DNA of 5,395 nt, from positions 1-5,395 of the forward strand of contig CALAUZ010000103.1 in NCBI GenBank assembly GCA_937892105.1, given 5' to 3'. Made by a program: the position numbers and the translations under genes. The stretch comes from an uncultured Fretibacterium sp. GTDB lineage: Bacteria; Synergistota; Synergistia; Synergistales; Aminobacteriaceae. A model generated the notes under the pieces. The model was not told the DNA's origin and ran no database searches. It saw only the letters and a program-made list of their open reading frames with translations. Below are positions 1-5,395 of the stretch, in pieces (positions within the stretch are counted from its first letter, which is position 1; each line of letters begins with the position of its first letter).

Positions 1-2
1 AG

Positions 3-437
3 TATACTGAGCAGATAAAAGAATATCGTAACAAAATCAGAGTAATACCAACATAGATGATACTGGCATAGATAGGTGTTTATCACGACAATACGTATGT
101 TGTAAAAGGTTTACGGTAAAATATAATAGCACCTTTGCAACATAGAGGTATGATGCACTCGCTATTTTTTTGAAGCATGGTTTGAGCAGCACATCTTGTT
201 CCATTATTGATGCCAGGAACAGTTGTAGTAATGGATAACGCCTCATTTCACCGCAAGAAGAGGCTTAATGACATAGCGAAGACGTATGGAATAAAAATAA
301 TATTTCTGCCGCCATATTCACCCGAGCTAAATCCAATAGAATATTTCTGGCATTGGCTGAAGAAAAGAAGCACTGATTTACTCCCATATTTTCAAAATTT
401 TGATGATATTATTTATTCTATTTTTAAAGTTTTTTGA
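3..437 (+). pseudogene. Decayed IS630-family transposase (DDE domain), frameshifted, 5' end outside window
   Basis: This is the remains of an IS630/Tc1-type DDE transposase, the enzyme that moves the element into TA dinucleotides. Homology continues across at least four frame changes. A piece ending in KIRVIPT (3-53) hits a TAG. The first catalytic block then follows as DDTGID (56-73) in another frame. IAPLQHRGMMHS follows from about 126 in a third frame. FFEAWFEQH (about 166-192) comes after a run of seven Ts (165-171). PLLMPG resumes at 201 and stays open to TGA 435-437. In this last part MDNASFH supplies the second Asp (234-236) and NPIEYFW the Glu (339-341), separated by 34 residues, which is the family spacing. 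The C-terminus looks complete. A TTG at 207 is only an internal codon, not a real start. The region is AT-rich compared with its neighbours. Family assignment is secure; the exact frameshift points are approximate. Confidence 0.88.
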
Positions 438-482
438 TTATATCATAACATATTAGCATAAAATAAGTAAAAGAATTTAATA
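438..482. other. AT-rich right flank of the IS630 remnant and its junction with the deacylase gene
   Basis: This stretch between the transposase stop and the deacylase homology is extremely AT-rich: 421-480 contains only 8 G or C in 60. It should hold the right terminal inverted repeat of the element, but the left end is outside the window, so the repeat cannot be paired. The deacylase frame is closed by TAA at 468-470, and clear homology begins at about 477-486 (LILVADKK). The junction therefore lies somewhere in 455-482. TA dinucleotides at 478-479 and 481-482 are possible target-site copies, as expected for IS630 elements. This is inference. Confidence 0.5.
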
Positions 483-809
483 CTCGTTGCAGACAAGAAA
501 ACTCCATTCCTCGTACTGATGTCGGGAAGCAATAAGGTTGACGCAAAACTCTCCGCTAAAGCAATAGGGGGGAACCGCGCAAGAATGATGCCGCCGGAAG
601 AAGTCTACGAACGTTACGGTTATCATGTTGGAGGAGTGCCGCCTCTGGGTTATGACGGGGATATGCCGGCAGTGATTGATGAGGATATATTCACGCACAA
701 TGTTATATGGGCTGCCGCAGGAACGGATCACGAGTTCTTTCCGATTGAACCCGAGAGATTGCGCGAGCTTACGGGAGGGATAAGGGCGAAGGTGAAGAAG
801 GAAAGTTAA
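471..809 (+). pseudogene. 5'-truncated YbaK/ProX-type aminoacyl-tRNA deacylase
   Basis: The frame open from 471 to TAA 807-809 encodes the C-terminal part of a YbaK/EbsC-family protein. These are small free-standing editing domains that hydrolyse mischarged aminoacyl-tRNA such as Cys- or Ala-tRNAPro. Visible family features in order are a beta-strand LILVADKKTPFLVLMSG, VDAKLSAKAIGG, the block PPEEVYERYGYHVGGVPPLG, the strand MPAVIDEDIF, VIWAAAGTDHEF, and a final PERLRELTGG. The ATG at 519 falls in the middle of the fold, because homology continues upstream of it to about 477. Roughly 45-60 N-terminal residues of a usual 155-160 are missing, including the region around the catalytic lysine. 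The neighbouring IS630 remnant occupies exactly the missing side, so disruption by insertion is the likely cause. A product started at 519 would be inactive. Which tRNA the intact enzyme edited cannot be told. Confidence 0.8.
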
Positions 810-817
810 ATGCTGGT

Positions 818-855
818 CTCCCGCAGTTCTGTGGTGATTGCGGGAGAGTATTTTT
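818..855 (+). terminator. Intrinsic terminator after the deacylase remnant
   Basis: A perfect 8-bp stem CTCCCGCA (818-825) / TGCGGGAG (839-846) closes a 13-nt loop. It is followed by AGTA and five Ts (851-855). It starts 8 bp after the stop of the deacylase remnant. The minus-strand gene converges on it, with its stop at 854-856 inside the T tract. Read on the minus strand, the hairpin lacks a good U run, so it acts mainly on + transcripts. Confidence 0.8.
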
Positions 856-1372
856 AACGCAAGGCTTTAAGTTTGGAGTCTATTAATGCTTCTATTTGCT
901 CGATGGTAATTGTGGGTTCAGGCTTGAAGATTTTTCTTACGAACCGCGAAATCGGCTCAATAAACACTACAACAGTTACCAGCATTGCAATGAAAGCTAT
1001 ACCCGTCCCAACATAGCCCTCTATTCTGTCAATTCTGTGGTCAAGGGCATTAATTCTCATTTCAAGACCATCAACCCTTCCGGTCAACACTTCGACTTTT
1101 GCCTCCAGCTTGTCAAACCTGCTATCTACCTTCGCGAATCTGTTGTTGACTTCTTCCCTGAACTCCGTGATTTTGCCATTAAGCTCGGTTCTGACTTCTT
1201 CGATTTTACCGTTAAGTTCAGTTCTGACTTCTTCAATTTTGCCGTTAATCTCAACCCTGAACTGCCGTAACTCCTTCAGTACTTCTTCATTGCCAAGCCG
1301 TATTTCAGCCCTTAATGCCCGCTGGTCTGCCTCGTATACATCTTTCCTCACGTAAATATCATCGCTTGCCAT
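854..1372 (-). CDS. Coiled-coil protein with one C-terminal membrane segment, function unknown
   Basis: This 172-residue protein has three visible parts. Residues 1-118 are highly charged and helical with no prolines, a long predicted coiled coil. The core is an 11-residue repeat: NGKIEEVRTEL at 43-53 and 54-64, NGKITEFREEV at 65-75, with a degenerate NNRFAKVDSRF at 76-86. Heptad-like LEMRINALDHRIDRIEG follows. Residues about 121-138 (GTGIAFIAMLVTVVVFIE) are one hydrophobic transmembrane helix. A basic stretch SRFVRKIFK and a short amphipathic tail follow. There is no signal peptide, so the coiled coil probably faces the cytoplasm with a C-terminal anchor, which is inference. The ATG at 1370-1372 is preceded by AAAGGAGAG (1382-1390, minus strand) at 9 nt. 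The layout recalls small coiled-coil/membrane proteins such as XhlA-like or DUF1640-like families, but I do not recognise a specific family. It could organise a membrane complex; no enzyme motif is seen. Confidence 0.82.
   Translation of the reverse strand: MASDDIYVRKDVYEADQRALRAEIRLGNEEVLKELRQFRVEINGKIEEVRTELNGKIEEVRTELNGKITEFREEVNNRFAKVDSRFDKLEAKVEVLTGRVDGLEMRINALDHRIDRIEGYVGTGIAFIAMLVTVVVFIEPISRFVRKIFKPEPTITIEQIEALIDSKLKALR
1170..1268. repeat. Three tandem 33-bp repeats inside the coiled-coil gene
   Basis: Units lie at 1170-1202, 1203-1235 and 1236-1268. Each begins ATTTT(G/A)CC(A/G)TTAA on the + strand. The first two units differ at only a few positions; the third diverges in its second half. 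Each encodes eleven residues of the coiled coil (residues 43-75 of the minus-strand protein), so gain or loss of a unit keeps the frame and adds three helical turns. Confidence 0.88.
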
Positions 1373-1398
1373 CGCTGCTCACTCTCCTTTTGTACTAT

Positions 1399-1407
1399 AT
1401 TCTACCA
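1399..1407 (-). promoter_or_regulatory. Candidate extended -10 promoter of the coiled-coil gene
   Basis: On the minus strand this reads TGG-TAGAAT, an extended -10 element (TGN plus 5 of 6 matches to TATAAT). It lies just upstream of the Shine-Dalgarno sequence at 1382-1390, giving a leader of about 20 nt. The -35 position at 17 bp (1422-1427) is poor and coincides with the -10 box of the opposite promoter. Confidence 0.5.
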
Positions 1408-1419
1408 TGTTCAATCTTC

Positions 1420-1428
1420 TGCTATGAT
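1420..1428 (+). promoter_or_regulatory. Candidate extended -10 promoter of the MATE transporter gene
   Basis: TGC-TATGAT is an extended -10 element with 5 of 6 matches to TATAAT. The predicted start, about 1435, lies a few bases before the ribosome binding site AAAGGAGTGA (1438-1447), leaving a short leader with no room for a riboswitch. The -35 position (1400-1405, TTCTAC) is weak, which is tolerated by extended -10 promoters, and it overlaps the divergent -10 box. Confidence 0.55.
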
Positions 1429-1454
1429 ACCTCGTGTAAAGGAGTGATAATTCC

Positions 1455-2822
1455 ATGAACATAAAACATAGCAATAACCGCGAAATATTCGAGACATGGC
1501 CGATCCCTAAAGCATTAACAGAACTTGCTCTCCCAATGATATTCGGCCAGCTGATTATTCTCGTCTATAACCTCGCTGATACGTTCTTCATCGGCCGCAC
1601 AAATAATCCCCTCATGGTTGCGGGAGTATCGTTACTGCTTCCAGTCTTCAACATCTCCATAACGTTCGCTAATCTTTTCGGCATTGGCGGCGGAACTCTC
1701 ATTTCCAGACTTATGGGGGCAAAACGTGATGATGAGGCCAAAACAGTATCATCATTCTGCTTCTGGCTGACCATCATTGCAGGCGGTATATTCGCGCTGT
1801 CAATGTACGTTTTCATGACACCAGTACTCCGAACACTCGGTGCAAGCGATGACACTATGAAATTTGCCAGACAGTACACATTCTGCGTTATCGTTCTCGG
1901 AGCTGTACCTACTATTCTGGGAATGACAATGAGCAACTTCCTGCGTTCAACAGGTTACGCAAAACAGGCCGGTTTCGGTGTCTCAATGGGAGGCATTATC
2001 AATATATTCCTGGATCCTCTGTTCATGTTCGTGTTATTGCCGGGAGGTTACGAGGTTCTGGGAGCAGGCATAGCAACAATGCTCTCGAACGTCATTATAT
2101 GCGTATACTTCCTTGCAGTTATCCTGAGACAGAAGGGGAGTATATTATCCTTGTCGCCAAGAAACATAGCTGCGTCCGGCAGAAATATACGTGAAGTTTT
2201 CGCTGTCGGTGTGCCTGCGGCAATCGCTGTAACGCTGTTCGACGTAACATACATCATAATTGACAAGCTGGCTTCAGGTTACGGGGACATACCCCTTGCG
2301 GCAATAGGCATAGTCTTGAAGGCAGAACGTCTGCCATTGAACATCGGTATCGGCTTGTGTCAAGGAATGATGCCGCTTGCAGGCTACAATTACTCGTCCG
2401 GCAACTTTGTGAGAATGAGGGAGGCTGTGAACTTTTCGCGTATTGTCGGGTTAGTGTTTGGATTTGCGAGTGTGGCAATGTATGAGATATTTGCACCGTA
2501 TATCATGAGGATATTCATAGCTGACGCGCAGACTGTTGAGCTTGGAACGCATTTTCTTCGGGCGAGAAGCCTTGCTACACCATTCATGTTCATGTGCTTT
2601 CACCTGGTCAACTTCTTTCAGGCTGTAGGGTATGGCATGAAGGCTCTTGCGTTAGGCTCAGCGAGGTGGGTAGTATTTAACATTCCGTTGCTGTTCGTGA
2701 TGAATTATGCTTTCGGCATGTATGGCATTGTTTGGACGCAGGTTGTTGCTGATATAATGATGACTGTTGTGTCTGTTGTAATCTATCATATGTTCCAGAA
2801 GGAATTATTATCTGGCTGTTAA
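1455..2822 (+). CDS. MATE-family multidrug/cation efflux transporter
   Basis: This 455-residue membrane protein has about twelve hydrophobic segments in two homologous halves, the usual size and plan of MATE (multidrug and toxic compound extrusion) antiporters. These use a sodium or proton gradient to export cationic compounds. In the first half, the first helix carries YNLADTFFIG with Asp42, a position used for cation coupling in the family. The loop motif GIGGGTLISRLMGAK is at 76-90. NIFLDP at 183-188 is the conserved fifth-helix motif. In the second half, NIGIGLCQGMMPLAGYNY at 296-313 is the matching family motif. It resembles the MepA/DinF-like bacterial branch rather than NorM, which is inference. 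The ATG at 1455 follows AAAGGAGTGA at 1438-1447, a strong ribosome binding site. It appears intact to its stop TAA (2820-2822). No terminator separates it from thrS 78 bp downstream. The substrate cannot be predicted. Confidence 0.93.
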   Translation: MNIKHSNNREIFETWPIPKALTELALPMIFGQLIILVYNLADTFFIGRTNNPLMVAGVSLLLPVFNISITFANLFGIGGGTLISRLMGAKRDDEAKTVSSFCFWLTIIAGGIFALSMYVFMTPVLRTLGASDDTMKFARQYTFCVIVLGAVPTILGMTMSNFLRSTGYAKQAGFGVSMGGIINIFLDPLFMFVLLPGGYEVLGAGIATMLSNVIICVYFLAVILRQKGSILSLSPRNIAASGRNIREVFAVGVPAAIAVTLFDVTYIIIDKLASGYGDIPLAAIGIVLKAERLPLNIGIGLCQGMMPLAGYNYSSGNFVRMREAVNFSRIVGLVFGFASVAMYEIFAPYIMRIFIADAQTVELGTHFLRARSLATPFMFMCFHLVNFFQAVGYGMKALALGSARWVVFNIPLLFVMNYAFGMYGIVWTQVVADIMMTVVSVVIYHMFQKELLSGC

Positions 2823-2829
2823 GGATTGC

Positions 2830-2858
2830 TTGCGGTGAAAAACTTTAGGTGCTATCCT
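2830..2858 (+). promoter_or_regulatory. Weak candidate promoter for thrS
   Basis: TTGCGG (2830-2835) and TATCCT (2853-2858) are separated by 17 bp. The matches to the sigma-70 consensus are poor (3 and 4 of 6). The position, between the transporter stop and the thrS ribosome binding site, is sensible. Without it thrS would depend on readthrough from the transporter promoter. Confidence 0.22.
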
Positions 2859-2885
2859 TTCACGCAAAATATCAATCACATTTGT

Positions 2886-2893
2886 AAGGAAGG
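2886..2893 (+). promoter_or_regulatory. Ribosome binding site that fixes the thrS start
   Basis: AAGGAAGG lies 7 nt before a TTG at 2901, which begins the protein exactly where the TGS domain starts in the family. The longer in-frame alternatives are less convincing. TTG 2826 directly abuts its only purine stretch, AAGGA at 2821-2825. GTG 2835 has that same AAGGA at 9 nt, so it remains possible, but it would add 22 residues with no family counterpart. Confidence 0.72.
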
Positions 2894-2900
2894 TATATCA

Positions 2901-4793
2901 TTGTTACAGTTCCATCACGACGACAAAACCATCAGCATTGACAGGGACAGCTTAACTCTTCACGAAGCCTTGAAGTCCCTCAACCTCGACAAGAAAGCCA
3001 TTGCCGCAAAATTCAACGGTGAAGTTATGGACTTGTCCCGCACTGTCAGCACATCAGGCGTACTCTCCCCAATAACTCCCGACATGCCTGAAGGTCTCGA
3101 AATCATTAGGCACAGCACAGCTCACCTCATGGCTCAGGCTGTATTAAGGCTGTATCCTGGTTCACATTTTGGGGTAGGCCCGGCGATAAAGGACGGTTTC
3201 TATTACGATATTGACGCTGCAGGAGCAATCACTGAGGAAGATTTGCCCAAGATTGAGGCCGAAATGCGCAAAATTGCAGGCAAAGGTGAACCAGTAACCC
3301 GCGAGGAAATGACGAAAGATGAAGCCTTAAAGTTTTTCGCCAATGACCCCTACAAGACCGAACTCATCACGGATATTGACGCTCCAACCGTGTCTGTCTA
3401 CAAACAGGGTGAATACGCCGACTTATGCAGAGGCCCTCACGTTCTAGATGCCTCACGTCTCCACAACTTCAAGCTCCTCTCCATCGCTGGGGCATACTGG
3501 CGCGGTGATGAACACAACAAAATGTTGACGAGGATTTATGGTACGGCCTTTGCAACACCTGATGAGCTTAAAGAGTACATTCGCCGCATGGAAGAAGCAA
3601 AACTCCGCGATCATAGAAAACTCGGCAAAGACTTAGACCTTTTCAGCCTTCACGAGGAAGGGCCGGGCTTCCCGTTCTTCCACCCCAAAGGTGTAGCGGT
3701 AATGAATACTCTCATTGAGTTCTGGAGGCGTGAACATACAAAGAGAGGTTACACGGAGATTAAGACACCGCAAATTCTTGACCGTGAACTCTGGATACGT
3801 TCGGGACATTGGGATCATTACCGCGAAAACATGTACTTCACAGAAATTGACGAGAAACCTTACGCCATTAAGCCCATGAATTGTCCGGGAAGTATCCTCG
3901 TGTACAAGACGCAGTTACGCAGTTACAGGGATCTGCCCATGAGGCTTGCTGAACTTGGCTGTGTTCACCGCCACGAAAGAAGCGGGGTTCTTCACGGTTT
4001 GATGAGGGTGCGCTGCTTCACGCAGGACGATGCACACACGTACATAGAGCATTCCCAGATTAAGGACGAAGTTATGCGCATAATGGAGCTTGACCGCTAT
4101 GTGTATAACGATGTATTCGGCTTCAAGTACACCGTTGAACTATCGACAAGGCCGGACGACTCTATGGGAACAGATGAACAGTGGGAGACTGCTGAAGCTG
4201 CATTGCGTGATGCCCTCGAAAGCACTAATACCCCCTACACCATCAATCCAGGCGATGGAGCATTTTATGGGCCGAAGATAGACTTTCACCTTGAGGACTG
4301 TATCGGCAGGACATGGCAGTGCGGAACAATACAGCTTGATTTCCAGATGCCCGGACGTTTTGGCGTAACATATATCGGCGAGGACGGTGCAGAACATACG
4401 CCTGTAATGCTTCACAGGGTAGTATTCGGGAGCGTTGAGAGGTTCATGGGGATACTGATAGAGCATTACGCCGGAGCATTCCCTTACTGGCTGGCACCTG
4501 TTCAGGTTAAGATTGTGCCTATTGCCGACAGCCACGCTGATTACGCCGGAGAACTTCAGGCCATGTTCACGGAATGGGGGCTGCGTTCTGAGGCAGATTA
4601 CAGGAACGAGAAATTAGGCCGCAAGATTAGGGACGCTCAAATGCAGAAAGTACCCTACATGCTGGTAATTGGCGACAAGGAGAAGGAAGCCAGGACTGTC
4701 GGAGTACGTGAACGTTCAAAAGGTGATTTGGGCAGTATGAGTATTGAGGCATTCCGAGAGCTTTTGGGGAAGGAGTTTAACCCTATACACTGA
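2901..4793 (+). CDS. thrS: Threonyl-tRNA synthetase (EC 6.1.1.3)
   Basis: This cytoplasmic class II synthetase attaches threonine to tRNAThr and edits Ser-tRNAThr. From TTG 2901 it has 630 residues, close to the usual 640. The N-terminal TGS domain spans about 1-60. The editing domain follows with HxxxH at His71/His75 (HSTAH) and Cys176/His180 (CRGPH), equivalent to E. coli His73, His77, Cys182 and His186. In the catalytic core the zinc ligands are Cys328 (MNCPG), His379 (QDDAHTY) and His505 (MLHR). All three are offset by six from E. coli Cys334, His385 and His511. Motif 2 is in CVHRHERSG and motif 3 in GSVERFMGILIEHY. The anticodon-binding domain covers about 535-630 (KIVPI, NEKLGRKIRDAQ, VGDKE-like VIGDKEKEA). 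No key residue is missing. The 78-nt upstream gap is too short for a T-box leader. It is not followed by infC; a terminator comes directly after. Confidence 0.97.
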   Translation: MLQFHHDDKTISIDRDSLTLHEALKSLNLDKKAIAAKFNGEVMDLSRTVSTSGVLSPITPDMPEGLEIIRHSTAHLMAQAVLRLYPGSHFGVGPAIKDGFYYDIDAAGAITEEDLPKIEAEMRKIAGKGEPVTREEMTKDEALKFFANDPYKTELITDIDAPTVSVYKQGEYADLCRGPHVLDASRLHNFKLLSIAGAYWRGDEHNKMLTRIYGTAFATPDELKEYIRRMEEAKLRDHRKLGKDLDLFSLHEEGPGFPFFHPKGVAVMNTLIEFWRREHTKRGYTEIKTPQILDRELWIRSGHWDHYRENMYFTEIDEKPYAIKPMNCPGSILVYKTQLRSYRDLPMRLAELGCVHRHERSGVLHGLMRVRCFTQDDAHTYIEHSQIKDEVMRIMELDRYVYNDVFGFKYTVELSTRPDDSMGTDEQWETAEAALRDALESTNTPYTINPGDGAFYGPKIDFHLEDCIGRTWQCGTIQLDFQMPGRFGVTYIGEDGAEHTPVMLHRVVFGSVERFMGILIEHYAGAFPYWLAPVQVKIVPIADSHADYAGELQAMFTEWGLRSEADYRNEKLGRKIRDAQMQKVPYMLVIGDKEKEARTVGVRERSKGDLGSMSIEAFRELLGKEFNPIH

Positions 4794-4807
4794 GAGACGA
4801 AAACATT

Positions 4808-4844
4808 ATCCCTCCTGTTAGTATTGCGGGAGGGATTTCTTTTT
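4808..4844. terminator. Terminator shared by convergent thrS and truA
   Basis: An 8-bp stem ATCCCTCC (4808-4815) / GGAGGGAT (4829-4836) can be extended by one G-T and one G-C pair. It is followed on the + strand by TTCTTTTT (4837-4844). It lies 15 bp after the thrS stop. Read on the minus strand the same hairpin is followed by AATGTTTTC, so it can also serve truA, whose stop (4818-4820) sits in the loop. Confidence 0.82.
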
Positions 4845-5192
4845 ATCCAGATAATTAACCCTCCAGAACCACAACCCCCACGCCGGAACAGTCATAGCCG
4901 ATTCAGCCCTCTCACTCCCCGACAACAGCCCCCCAAGCCACTCAATGTTTCTCCTCCCCAGCGCAACAGCGTCAATGTTCCCGACAATAATCCGCACCAT
5001 GTTGGTCATGAACGATTGAGCTTTTATGCTGATGATGGAGAGCTTGCCCCTGTTACGTATTCTGAGGCTGTCGATAGTCCTGTAGGGATCTTCCGGACAC
5101 TCCACAGCACGGCAGAACGCCCTGAAGTTGTGCCGTCCCTCAATGAGTTTACAGGCTTCCCGAACACTGTCCATGTTCCACGCCCTACCCTT
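4818..5192 (-). pseudogene. truA: C-terminal half of tRNA pseudouridine synthase A
   Basis: TruA isomerises uridines 38-40 of the tRNA anticodon arm. Only about 123 of the usual 245-265 residues are present. Reading leftwards on the minus strand, recognisable TruA features are GRAWNMD before the internal ATG at 5172-5174, then GRHNFRAFC (the family GxHDFxxF motif), SFMTNMVRIIVGNI (family SFL..xVR.IVG), and the closing PAWGLWFWRVNY. The catalytic Asp lies in the N-terminal half and is absent. The frame meets a stop at 5196-5198, and homology ends at about 5187-5192, where a protein kinase fragment begins. There is no ribosome binding site for a start at 5174, so this is a cut gene rather than a short one. 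The break may be a real rearrangement or an assembly join. The last six codons lie in the shared terminator hairpin. The gene converges on thrS. Confidence 0.85.
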
Positions 5193-5395
5193 CTTTCACA
5201 TGGGAGCCCCGGTCTGTAATCATGATGTTTTCCGGCTTCAAGTCCCTGTGGACCACCTGCCGGCGGTGCATATAAGCCAGTGCATCCAGCAGCTCGTCCA
5301 GAACGGCCTCCCGCTGCCTTGCAGAAGGGCTCCGCTGCAACCATTCCCGCAGGGTGCAGCCCTCTATCCATTCCATCTCCATGGCGTTCCCCATC
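5185..5395 (-). pseudogene. Fragment of a Hanks-type Ser/Thr protein kinase, both ends missing
   Basis: On the minus strand the frame is open from the window end to TAG at 5185-5187. It carries the middle of a eukaryotic-like protein kinase. MEMEWIEGCTLREWL matches the hinge region after the ATP-binding lobe, and LLDALAYMHRRQVVHRD the E helix running into the catalytic loop. Residues 49-56 are HRDLKPEN, with catalytic Asp51, Lys53 and Asn56. After ITDRGSHVK (about 5194) the expected IDFG magnesium-binding motif is missing, and the frame runs out three codons later into truA-derived sequence. The ATG at 5392-5394 is internal; the glycine-rich loop and VAIK lysine would lie beyond the window. 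GC is about 61% for 5221-5395 against about 52% in the adjacent truA part. It resembles kinases I associate with Bacteroidales, a weak impression. As it stands the fragment could not be active. Confidence 0.8.

Noticed and set aside
37..246. 69-residue minus-strand open frame over the transposase
   Set aside because: It lies opposite the frameshifted transposase blocks and has no ribosome binding site or recognisable protein features. The + strand homology explains the region.
438..510. CRISPR array or origin in the AT-rich stretch
   Set aside because: No regularly spaced repeats or DnaA-box clusters are visible; the AT richness is explained by the end of the insertion element.
896..1355. 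Plus-strand frames opposite the coiled-coil gene
   Set aside because: They are shadows of a gene with strong coding logic on the minus strand; their repetitive Ser/Leu and Phe-rich content is the antisense of the 33-bp repeats.
2823..2900. T-box or other riboswitch in front of thrS
   Set aside because: The gap is only 78 bp and shows no T-box sequence, specifier stem or terminator/antiterminator pair.
4824..5219. 131-residue plus-strand frame opposite truA
   Set aside because: It is an antisense shadow, rich in Pro and Ser, starting inside the thrS/truA terminator, with no ribosome binding site.
5024..5371. 115-residue minus-strand frame spanning the truA/kinase joint
   Set aside because: It is out of frame with both clear homologies and has no features of its own. 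It is open by chance in GC-rich sequence and does not represent a fusion.

Overview
This is a 5.4 kb bacterial window made of ordinary chromosomal genes, with a decayed insertion sequence at the left end and a suspicious gene junction at the right end. The threonyl-tRNA synthetase, MATE transporter and coiled-coil membrane protein, together with moderate GC, remind me of uncultured gut or rumen Synergistota. That is an impression from family resemblance only and was not tested by any search.

Left end (1-809, + strand): an IS630-family transposase is readable only by switching frame at least four times, so it is dead. Its intact 3' part runs to 437, and about 40 very AT-rich bases then lead into the C-terminal two thirds of a YbaK/ProX-type aminoacyl-tRNA deacylase gene. 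The element appears to have inserted into that gene. The remnant ends in front of a clear intrinsic terminator.

Middle (854-2822): a minus-strand gene encodes a coiled-coil protein with one C-terminal membrane segment and a 33-bp tandem repeat. It is divergent from a plus-strand MATE-family efflux transporter. The 82-bp spacer between them holds two candidate extended -10 promoters, arranged so that the -35 region of each lies on the -10 of the other.

Right part (2901-4793): thrS, encoding threonyl-tRNA synthetase, follows the transporter after 78 bp with no terminator between them, so cotranscription is possible. The preferred start is a TTG with a strong Shine-Dalgarno sequence. All editing and zinc-binding residues are present. 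A palindromic terminator follows and is shared with a convergent truA gene, whose last codons lie inside the hairpin.

Right end (4818-5395, - strand): only the C-terminal half of TruA is present. Within about 10 bp it abuts a more GC-rich fragment of a Hanks-type protein kinase, which itself breaks off just before the DFG motif. Two genes both truncated at one point, about 200 bp from the window end, look like a chimeric assembly join or a recent rearrangement. I did not find a convincing undescribed biological system here. The points that most deserve checking are the truA/kinase junction, the IS/deacylase junction and the overlapping divergent promoters.
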